From Xanthobacteraceae bacterium (GTDB lineage: Bacteria > Pseudomonadota > Alphaproteobacteria > Rhizobiales > Xanthobacteraceae), in contig JASHQO010000001.1 of assembly GCA_030039105.1 (NCBI GenBank), positions 1 through 14,150 on the forward strand: a stretch of 14,150 nucleotides of DNA, read 5' to 3'. Below, one piece after another: positions 1-5,708 of the stretch (positions within the stretch are counted from its first letter, which is position 1; the number at the start of each line of letters is the position of its first letter). The notes beneath the pieces were generated by a model. The model saw only the letters and a list, made by a program, of their open reading frames with translations, was not told the origin of the DNA and did no database searches. The position numbers and the translations under genes are program-made.

Positions 1-54
1 GGCGGCGGCAAAAAAGCGTGAGCGCGCCGCCACGGGCCCGCGCGCGGGTGAATT

Positions 55-60
55 GAGGGA
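55..60 (+). promoter_or_regulatory. Ribosome binding site deciding the trpD start
   Basis: GAGGGA lies 4 nt before the GTG at 65. It supports that codon over the upstream in-frame TTG at 53, which would overlap the site itself. Confidence 0.6.
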
Positions 61-64
61 CAGC

Positions 65-1084
65 GTGACCGCACAATTCAAGGGGCTAATCGGCAAGCTC
101 GCGACCGGCGCCGTGCTCGGCCGCGAGGAAGCAGCCACGGCCTTCGAGCAGATGATGTCCGGCGAGGCGACGCCGTCGCAGATGGGCGCACTGCTGATGG
201 CGCTGCGCGTGCGCGGGGAGACCGTCGACGAAATCACCGGCGCGGTCACCGCGATGCGCGCCAAGATGCTGCGCGTCGTCGCGCCGCCTAACGCCATCGA
301 CGTGGTCGGCACCGGGGGCGACGCCTCCGGCTCGTTCAATATCTCGACCTGCGCCGCGCTGATCGTCGCCGGCGCCGGCGTTCCGGTCGCCAAGCACGGC
401 AATCGCGCGCTGTCGTCGAAATCCGGCGCCGCCGACGTGCTCGCCGCGCTCGGCGTCAACATCGACCTGGCGCCGGAGAAGATCGGGCTTTGCATCCGCG
501 AGGCCGGCATCGGCTTCATGTTCGCGCCGGCGCACCATCCGGCGACCAAGAACGTCAACCCAACCCGGGTCGAGCTCGGCACCCGCACCATCTTCAATCT
601 GCTTGGGCCGCTGTCCAATCCGGCCGGCGTGCGTCGCCAGATGATCGGCGTGTTTTCCCGGCAGTGGACCGAGCCACTGGCCCAGGTGCTCAAAAATCTC
701 GGCGCCGAGAAGGTATGGGTCGTGCACGGCTCGGACGGTCTCGACGAGATCACCACCACCGGGCCGACCAGCGTCACGTCGCTTGAAAACGGTGCCGTCC
801 GCAGCTTCGAAATTTCACCGGAGGATGTCGGTCTCGCGCGGGTGAAGCCTGAAGCGTTGCGCGGCGGCGACGCCGCCGCCAACGCCAAGGCGGTGCAGGA
901 CGTGCTCGAAGGCAAGAAGACGCCGTTCCGCGACGTGGCGCTGCTCAATGCCGCGGCGGCGCTGGTGGTCGCCGGCAAGGTGGGCGACCTCAAGGCCGGC
1001 TTGGCGTTGGCCGAGCAATCGGTCGATTCCGGCGAAGCCGAAGGCCGCCTCGATCGGCTGATCGTGGTATCGAACGATGGCTGA
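65..1084 (+). CDS. trpD: Anthranilate phosphoribosyltransferase
   Basis: Transfers the phosphoribosyl group of PRPP to anthranilate, the second committed step of tryptophan synthesis in the cytoplasm. I place the start at the GTG at 65 (339 aa) because GAGGGA at 55-60 is a good ribosome binding site 4 nt before it; the in-frame TTG at 53 has no such site. Seen in the protein: the PRPP/pyrophosphate loop GTGGD at residues 82-86, NIST at 92-95, KHGNR at 110-114, the FAPAHHPA segment near 153-160, LGPLSNPA near 180-187, and a GSDGLDEITTTGP segment further on, all typical of TrpD. Length is normal for the family. The stop overlaps the trpC start by 8 nt, so the two are translationally coupled. 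The promoter lies outside the window. Confidence 0.96.
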   Translation: MTAQFKGLIGKLATGAVLGREEAATAFEQMMSGEATPSQMGALLMALRVRGETVDEITGAVTAMRAKMLRVVAPPNAIDVVGTGGDASGSFNISTCAALIVAGAGVPVAKHGNRALSSKSGAADVLAALGVNIDLAPEKIGLCIREAGIGFMFAPAHHPATKNVNPTRVELGTRTIFNLLGPLSNPAGVRRQMIGVFSRQWTEPLAQVLKNLGAEKVWVVHGSDGLDEITTTGPTSVTSLENGAVRSFEISPEDVGLARVKPEALRGGDAAANAKAVQDVLEGKKTPFRDVALLNAAAALVVAGKVGDLKAGLALAEQSVDSGEAEGRLDRLIVVSNDG

Positions 1085-1892
1085 CATCCTGCAGAAGATC
1101 GAAGCCTATAAGCGCGCGGAGATCGCCGCCGCCAAGCGCGCCCGTCCGCTCGCCGCGCTCGAACGCGATGCCGCGGCCGCGGGCCCGCCGCGCGGCTTTT
1201 TGCGCGCTATCGAACGCAAGCTAAAAGGCGGCGACTATGCGCTTATTGCCGAGGTCAAGAAGGCAAGCCCGTCGAAAGGACTGATCCGCGACGATTTCGA
1301 TCCGCCGTCGCTGGCGAAAGCCTACCAGGCGGGCGGCGCCGCGTGCCTGTCGGTGCTGACCGATGCGCCGTCGTTCCAGGGCAGCCTCGACCATCTGCGC
1401 GCGGCGCGGGCCGCCGTGACGTTGCCGGTGCTGCGCAAGGATTTCATGTACGACACCTACCAGGTGGCCGAAGCGCGCGGCTACGGCGCCGACTGCATCC
1501 TCATCATCATGGCCGGCGTCGACGACGCCTGCGCCGCCGAACTCGAGGCCGCCGCGTTCGCACTTGGCATGGACGCGCTCGTTGAGGTCCACGACGAGGC
1601 GGAGCTGGAGCGGGCGCTCCGGCTGAAGTCGCGCCTCCTCGGCATCAACAACCGCAATCTCAAAACCTTCGCGACGACGCTCGCGACCTGCGAGCGGCTG
1701 GCGCGGCTCGTGCCGGCCGGCCGCATCATCGTCGGCGAGAGTGGCATCTTTACCCCGGACGATCTTGGCCGTCTCGGCAAGGCCGGAATTTCGACCTTCC
1801 TGATCGGCGAAAGCCTGATGCGCCAAGCCGATGTCGCGGCGGCGACGCGCGCCCTGCTTGCCCGCAAGCCTGTGCTCGCAGCGACCCGGTGA
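1077..1892 (+). CDS. trpC: Indole-3-glycerol-phosphate synthase
   Basis: Closes the ring of carboxyphenylamino-deoxyribulose phosphate to indole-3-glycerol phosphate, the fourth step of tryptophan synthesis. The 271-residue single-domain TIM barrel shows the family motifs in order: AEVKKASPSKG at 58-68 (Glu59 and Lys61), LRKDF at 119-123 (Lys121, the probable catalytic lysine), VEVHDE at 169-174 (Glu170, the probable catalytic acid), GINNRNL at 189-195, VGESGI at 219-224 and LIGESLM at 242-248 in the phosphate-binding loops. It is not fused to TrpF, as it is in enterobacteria. The ATG lies inside the end of trpD (8-nt overlap), and moaC begins 4 nt after the stop, so it is an internal gene of one operon. 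Confidence 0.97.
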   Translation: MADILQKIEAYKRAEIAAAKRARPLAALERDAAAAGPPRGFLRAIERKLKGGDYALIAEVKKASPSKGLIRDDFDPPSLAKAYQAGGAACLSVLTDAPSFQGSLDHLRAARAAVTLPVLRKDFMYDTYQVAEARGYGADCILIIMAGVDDACAAELEAAAFALGMDALVEVHDEAELERALRLKSRLLGINNRNLKTFATTLATCERLARLVPAGRIIVGESGIFTPDDLGRLGKAGISTFLIGESLMRQADVAAATRALLARKPVLAATR

Positions 1893-1896
1893 CGCC

Positions 1897-2388
1897 GTGG
1901 CGCGGCGCGCAAAAAAGCTCACGCATCTTAGCGCCGGCGGCGCAGCCCATATGGTCGATGTCTCGGCGAAACCGGCGACCGAGCGCGTCGCGCGCGCCGA
2001 AGGACGGGTGCTGATGCAGCCCAAGACGCTCGCCATCGTGACCAGCAGCAACGCCAAAAAAGGCGACGTGCTAGGCGCCGCCCGCATCGCCGGCATCATG
2101 GCGGCCAAGCGCACCCACGAATTGATCCCGCTATGCCATCCCCTGGCGCTATCGCAAGTCGAGGTCGATGTGACGCCGGACGTCAAACTGCCAGGCGTGG
2201 CCGTCACCGCGCGGGTCAAGGTGGCCGGACAAACTGGCGTCGAAATGGAAGCGCTGACTGCAGTGTCGATCGCTTGCCTGACCATCTACGATATGGTGAA
2301 GGCGGTGGAGCGCGGCATGCGCATCGAGGGCATCCGGCTCGTGGAGAAGAGCGGCGGCCGCAGCGGGTACTATCGCGCGCGGGAGTAA
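1897..2388 (+). CDS. moaC: Cyclic pyranopterin monophosphate synthase MoaC
   Basis: With MoaA, converts GTP to cyclic pyranopterin monophosphate, the first stage of molybdenum cofactor synthesis. I choose the GTG at 1897 (163 aa): the family's N-terminal segment KLTHLSAGGAAHMVDVS lies before the first in-frame ATG at 1951, so the ATG would cut it off, and the resulting length matches the roughly 160 residues usual for MoaC. Longer in-frame starts would run back into trpC. Motifs: HMVDVS at 18-23, KKGDV at 54-58, LIPLCHP at 76-82, GVEMEALTAV at 114-123, YDMVKA at 131-136 (Asp132 and Lys135 match the catalytic pair) and KSGGRSG at 151-157. It starts 4 nt after trpC and ends 5 nt before moeA. 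Confidence 0.95.
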   Translation: MARRAKKLTHLSAGGAAHMVDVSAKPATERVARAEGRVLMQPKTLAIVTSSNAKKGDVLGAARIAGIMAAKRTHELIPLCHPLALSQVEVDVTPDVKLPGVAVTARVKVAGQTGVEMEALTAVSIACLTIYDMVKAVERGMRIEGIRLVEKSGGRSGYYRARE

Positions 2389-2393
2389 TTGAA

Positions 2394-3602
2394 GTGGCGT
2401 TGATCTCTGTCGCAGAAGCGCTCGGTCACGTGCTGGCGAATGCGGCGGCGCTGCCGGCCGACGAAGTGCCGATCGAGGAAGCCGGCGGCCGCGTGCTCGC
2501 CTATGGCCTCAAGGCCCGCCGCACCCAACCGCCGGCCGACGTTTCCGCCATGGACGGTTATGCGGTGCGCGCCAGCGATGTTGCCAACGTGCCGGCACGC
2601 CTGATCGTCGTCGGCGAAGTGGCGGCGGGTCGCCCCTTCAACGCTTCGATCGGCGCCGGTGAAGCGGCACGCATTTTTACCGGCGGCTTCGTGCCGACCG
2701 GCGCCGATACGGTGGTCATCCAGGAGCACACTAAGCGCGACGGCGCCGTCGTCGAGGTGCAGAAAGCGACCGCGAAGGGACGCAATGTGCGGCCGCAAGG
2801 CCTGGATTTCCGTGCCGGCGACGCCCTGCTTGCCAAGGGGCACCGCCTCACCGCACGCGACCTGGCGCTCGCCGCCGGCATGAACCATCCGCTCATCCCG
2901 GTGCACCGCCAGCCGAAGGTCGCATTGTTCGCCACCGGCGACGAGCTGGTGCCGCCCGGCACGGAGCCCGGCCCGGGCCAGATCGTTTATTCCAACGGCT
3001 TTGCGCTCTCGGCGCTTATTCGCGCCGAAGGCGCCGCCGTCGCCGACCTCGGCGTCGTCCCGGACAAGCTCGACGACACCATCGACGCGGTGCGCCGCGC
3101 CGTCGATCTCGAAGCCGACATTCTGGTGACCACCGGCGGCGCCTCGGTCGGCGAGCACGATCTGGTGCAGAAGGCCTTTGCTGCCGAAGGCATGACGCTG
3201 TCGTTCTGGAAGATCGCGATGCGGCCGGGCCGGCCGCTGATGCACGGCCGGATCGGCGCCATGCAGGTGCTCGGCCTGCCAGGCAATCCGGTGTCGTCTT
3301 ACGTGTGCGCGGTGCTGTTCCTGGTACCGCTGATCCGAAAGCTCTCCGGACGCGAAGATCTGGTGGCGCCGACCGCGACCGCGACCCTCGGCAGCGACCT
3401 GCCGGAGAACGACGAGCGCGCCGATTATTTGCGCGCGATCCTGATCGACAGTCCAAACGGACCGATCGCAACCGCCTTCCCCACTCAGGACTCCTCGATG
3501 ATGGCGCCGCTGGCAAAATCCGGCTGTCTCGTGATCCGGGCGCCGTTTGCGCCACCGGCGAAAGCCGGCGAGCCGTGCACGATCGTCCGCTTGGATCCTT
3601 AA
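2394..3602 (+). CDS. moeA: Molybdopterin molybdotransferase MoeA
   Basis: Inserts molybdate into adenylylated molybdopterin, the last common step of molybdenum cofactor synthesis. The frame is open far upstream, but the earlier part overlaps moaC and is not MoeA-like. The GTG at 2394 follows GGGAG (2381-2385) by 8 nt and gives 402 aa, close to the family's usual length of about 410. Motifs: SAMDGYAVR at 51-59, ATGDEL at 180-185, TTGGASVGEHD at 247-257 in the MogA-like domain, MRPGRP at 277-282 and GLPGNPVS at 294-301; domain IV follows to the end. It is the last gene of the trpD-trpC-moaC-moeA run. There is no clear U-rich terminator on this strand, though the hairpin at 3631-3653 may still act on its transcript. 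Confidence 0.95.
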   Translation: MALISVAEALGHVLANAAALPADEVPIEEAGGRVLAYGLKARRTQPPADVSAMDGYAVRASDVANVPARLIVVGEVAAGRPFNASIGAGEAARIFTGGFVPTGADTVVIQEHTKRDGAVVEVQKATAKGRNVRPQGLDFRAGDALLAKGHRLTARDLALAAGMNHPLIPVHRQPKVALFATGDELVPPGTEPGPGQIVYSNGFALSALIRAEGAAVADLGVVPDKLDDTIDAVRRAVDLEADILVTTGGASVGEHDLVQKAFAAEGMTLSFWKIAMRPGRPLMHGRIGAMQVLGLPGNPVSSYVCAVLFLVPLIRKLSGREDLVAPTATATLGSDLPENDERADYLRAILIDSPNGPIATAFPTQDSSMMAPLAKSGCLVIRAPFAPPAKAGEPCTIVRLDP

Positions 3603-3620
3603 GCCGCGAGCATTCGCAGC

Positions 3621-3653
3621 AAAAGGAAAAGCCCGGGACTTTTCGTCCCGGGC
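3621..3653 (-). terminator. Rho-independent terminator of the beta-barrel gene
   Basis: A perfect 9-bp inverted repeat (GCCCGGGAC at 3631-3639, GTCCCGGGC at 3645-3653) with a 5-nt loop. Read on the minus strand it is followed at once by TTTTGCTTTT-like T-rich sequence (complement of the A-rich stretch at 3621-3630), which makes a textbook intrinsic terminator for the omp gene ending at 3678. On the plus strand no T tract follows, so its effect on moeA is uncertain. Confidence 0.85.
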
Positions 3654-3677
3654 CGTCGTCCCCGACTCCCCAAGAAG

Positions 3678-4517
3678 CTATTGCCAGTTGAATTTGTAGA
3701 TCAGCGACGTGGTCAGCGTCTGTTCCGTTGGGTGGAAATTAATCGAGGGTCCCGGATTAACAATGCCACAGGCGGCACTCACGCCGGTAGGGCCGGGGCA
3801 CCTGTCGGACAAAGTCTTGGTGCCATAATATGCGTAGCGATATTCGCTGCGCAGGAACCAACCCGCCGGCAAGAGCGGCGCTAACGTCGTTTCGGTGCCA
3901 CCGCCAAGAAACCAACCGCCCACATTGAACGCGGGCGTGCTGGAATTTGTCGGCACACCGGTGCCGGAAAACACCATGTTCGCCTGGCTGAAATGAGAAT
4001 TGGTGTAGCCGGCATTCGTGTAGGTAAGAAACTGCGGGAACACGATCAGGCCGACGCGGCCGCCGACCGCCCAACTCGATCTTTCTGTGATGCTGCCTGT
4101 AATGAAATTAAACTGATCTTGGATCGTGCCTTTGATGCCCGAATAGTTGTAGTCGCCCATGAGCCCAACCAGGAGCTGAGGGGTCCAGCCGAGAATGGTC
4201 GGGCCACCGAACTGAAGATCGAAGCCGCCGCCAGCCGTGGCCATCCAGCCTCTGCCGCTTTGTAACTGATCGACACAAGCAACGCAGCCACCGGCACCGG
4301 GAGCACCGGGGGCAATGATCGTCTGCGTATCGGCAGTCCACTCGCCATAGCCGCCGCCGGCGTTCAGATAGAAGCCGGTCCAGCTATAGGCCGGCGGCAC
4401 CATCGCCGGCGCCTTGTAGGCTGGGGCCGGCGCTGGCGCCGGCAAGTCGGCTGCGCTGGCAGTACCGGGCAACAGCGCCACGCCGGCCAATGCCGCGGCG
4501 GCGAGTAGGACTTTCAT
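3678..4517 (-). CDS. Outer-membrane beta-barrel protein, Omp25/Omp31-like
   Basis: A 279-residue protein with a signal peptide: Met-Lys followed by an Ala/Leu-rich core, with likely cleavage after ASA (residue 22), leaving ADLPAPAPAPAYKAP. That Pro/Ala-rich start followed by YSWTGFYLNAGGGYG (about 44-58) is the signature of the small porin-like beta-barrel proteins abundant in Hyphomicrobiales. The rest alternates Gly/aromatic-rich strands, and the chain ends in SLIYKFNWQ, a terminal beta-strand although the last residue is Gln rather than an aromatic. Two cysteines lie close together in GGCVACV near 76-82. It probably sits in the outer membrane; its specific role is unknown. It points against the flanking operon, carries its own terminator and has less G+C than its neighbours. 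The site GGGGA about 6 nt before the ATG supports the start. Confidence 0.85.
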   Translation of the reverse strand: MKVLLAAAALAGVALLPGTASAADLPAPAPAPAYKAPAMVPPAYSWTGFYLNAGGGYGEWTADTQTIIAPGAPGAGGCVACVDQLQSGRGWMATAGGGFDLQFGGPTILGWTPQLLVGLMGDYNYSGIKGTIQDQFNFITGSITERSSWAVGGRVGLIVFPQFLTYTNAGYTNSHFSQANMVFSGTGVPTNSSTPAFNVGGWFLGGGTETTLAPLLPAGWFLRSEYRYAYYGTKTLSDRCPGPTGVSAACGIVNPGPSINFHPTEQTLTTSLIYKFNWQ

Positions 4518-4785
4518 CGGGATCCCCGTCTAAGTGACCGAAATACCATCAAGACTCGTTGTGGATGATAAAGGAGCGGCGATCTCAAGTCTGTTGCAGG
4601 TCGGCACCAGTCGGCGGAATTCGAAAATCCTGCCGCCACTGTGATATCGATTCGCGGCTTTAGCTCTGCTTCGCCGCGAAATGGATCGCAATTGCCCTGG
4701 CGATGTTCAGGTCGCAGTCGGCCGCTGCACGACGGCGCATTGCAGCGCATTCAAGCGCCAACGCTGGAGAAGCGCGGTGCGCTCA

Positions 4786-4806
4786 TCAGATTTATCTGTA
4801 ATCTGA
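4786..4806. promoter_or_regulatory. Candidate regulator-binding palindrome
   Basis: TCAGATT and AATCTGA form perfect 7-bp inverted arms around a 7-nt centre, and inside lies a second nested pair, CAGAT and ATCTG, separated by 2 nt. Such dyads fit a dimeric transcription factor site. It lies between the divergent omp and lexA genes, so it could serve either. No regulator can be named. Confidence 0.3.
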
Positions 4807-4917
4807 AAGACTTAAATCGCGTTTCGACGAGCGCCGTCGCGCGCCGTGGAGCGTTAAATTCGAACGTTAAGCGGCGGTTTGCCTTGCTACTCGATTTCTT
4901 CACTTCAAATTAAATGG

Positions 4918-4946
4918 TTGCGGAACACATATCGAACGGATAGTGT
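4918..4946 (+). promoter_or_regulatory. Probable lexA promoter
   Basis: TTGCGG (4918-4923) and TAGTGT (4941-4946) are separated by 17 nt. Both hexamers are imperfect (3 of 6 against the sigma-70 consensus), but their position is persuasive: the LexA box at 4923-4937 falls in the spacer, where bound repressor would block polymerase. Confidence 0.45.
4923..4937 (+). promoter_or_regulatory. LexA operator (SOS box), first
   Basis: A perfect GAAC-N7-GAAC direct repeat, the complement of the GTTC-N7-GTTC box known for alphaproteobacterial LexA. It lies about 70 nt before the lexA ATG and within the probable promoter spacer, as expected for autorepression. Confidence 0.85.
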
Positions 4947-4948
4947 CC

Positions 4949-4963
4949 GTTCATGCTTTGTTT
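4949..4963 (+). promoter_or_regulatory. LexA operator, second, one mismatch
   Basis: GTTC-N7-GTTT matches the GTTC-N7-GTTC consensus with a single mismatch in the last base. It runs in the opposite orientation to the first box. The inner half-sites of the two boxes form a palindrome, GAACGGA (4934-4940) and TCCGTTC (4946-4952), so the pair could be bound cooperatively. Confidence 0.5.
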
Positions 4964-5006
4964 CGGCTGAGTCCTTCGCGGCCGGCCGGCAGAAGAGGGA
5001 GCGCCG

Positions 5007-5708
5007 ATGCTCACGCGCAAGCAAGCCGAGCTGTTACGTTTTATCCATGAGCGACTCAAGGAGGCCGGCGTGCCGCCCTCCTTTGACGAGATGAAGGATG
5101 CGCTCGACCTGCGCTCGAAGTCCGGCATTCACCGCTTGATAACCGCGCTCGAGGAGCGCGGCTTCATCCGCCGCCTGCCGAACCGGGCGCGGGCGATCGA
5201 GGTGATCAAGCTCCCCGAATCGGTTGCCCATGGCATCGGCTCGGGCCGCAGCCGCGGCTTCACCCCGAGCGTCATCGAAGGCAATCTCGGCAGGGTGCGC
5301 GCCGCATCCGAGGACGATGGCGGCCGTCCGGTTGCCGTGCCGGTGATGGGCCGCATCGCCGCCGGCACGCCGGTTGAGGCGATCCAGACCCGCAGCCACA
5401 CCATCAACATGCCGCCGGAAATGTTGACGTCGGGCGAGCATTTTGCGCTGGAAGTGCGCGGCGATTCGATGATCGAAGCCGGCATTCTCGACGGCGATAT
5501 CGCACTGCTCAAGCGCAGCGACGGCGCCGATACCGGCGATATCGTCGTCGCCCTGATCGACGACGAGGAGGCCACCCTCAAACGCTTCCGCCGCCGCGGC
5601 GCCTCGATCGCGCTCGAGCCCGCCAACACCGCCTACGAGGTGCGCATCTTGCCGCCCAACAGGGTGCGTATTCAGGGCAAGCTTGTCGGATTGTTCCGGC
5701 GCTACTGA
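5007..5708 (+). CDS. lexA: LexA repressor, SOS regulator
   Basis: Represses the DNA-damage regulon and is inactivated by RecA-stimulated self-cleavage. The 233-residue protein has an N-terminal winged helix (MLTRKQAELLRFIHERL through about residue 67, with SKSGIHRLITALEERGFI as the recognition region), a linker of about 45 residues, then the S24 peptidase domain. The cleavage site Ala119-Gly120 lies in RIAAGTP, the catalytic Ser154 in RGDSMIEAGI and the catalytic Lys192 in EATLKRF, all intact. The start is supported by AGAGGGAG just upstream. Length and the longer linker fit alphaproteobacterial LexA. Two LexA boxes precede it, so it should regulate itself. Its 3' end overlaps that of comEC by 7 bp. 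Confidence 0.97.
   Translation: MLTRKQAELLRFIHERLKEAGVPPSFDEMKDALDLRSKSGIHRLITALEERGFIRRLPNRARAIEVIKLPESVAHGIGSGRSRGFTPSVIEGNLGRVRAASEDDGGRPVAVPVMGRIAAGTPVEAIQTRSHTINMPPEMLTSGEHFALEVRGDSMIEAGILDGDIALLKRSDGADTGDIVVALIDDEEATLKRFRRRGASIALEPANTAYEVRILPPNRVRIQGKLVGLFRRY

Larger units (their letters stand above)
4518..5006. other. Divergent intergenic region between omp and lexA
   Basis: 489 nt with no convincing gene. Short open frames here lack family resemblance and a good ribosome binding site. It must hold the omp promoter (minus strand, within the left part; I found no hexamer pair I trust) and the lexA promoter with two LexA boxes (4918-4963). A symmetric element lies at 4786-4806. The region is richer in A+T than the flanking operons, especially at 4785-4925. 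Confidence 0.6.

Noticed and set aside
1..21. Possible last codons of an upstream gene (Gly-Gly-Gly-Lys-Lys-Ala then TGA), which could be the end of trpG.
   Set aside because: Only six codons are visible, other frames are open too, and there is nothing family-specific to recognise.
1831..1896. Longer moaC starting inside trpC.
   Set aside because: The extra residues are not MoaC-like, and the GTG at 1897 gives the expected length.
2133..2393. In-frame extension of moeA far upstream.
   Set aside because: It lies wholly inside moaC in another frame, is Arg/Gly-rich without MoeA similarity, and a good GTG start with a binding site exists at 2394.
4514..4913. Short open frames in the omp-lexA spacer.
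   Set aside because: No ribosome binding site, no family resemblance and overlap with promoter elements.
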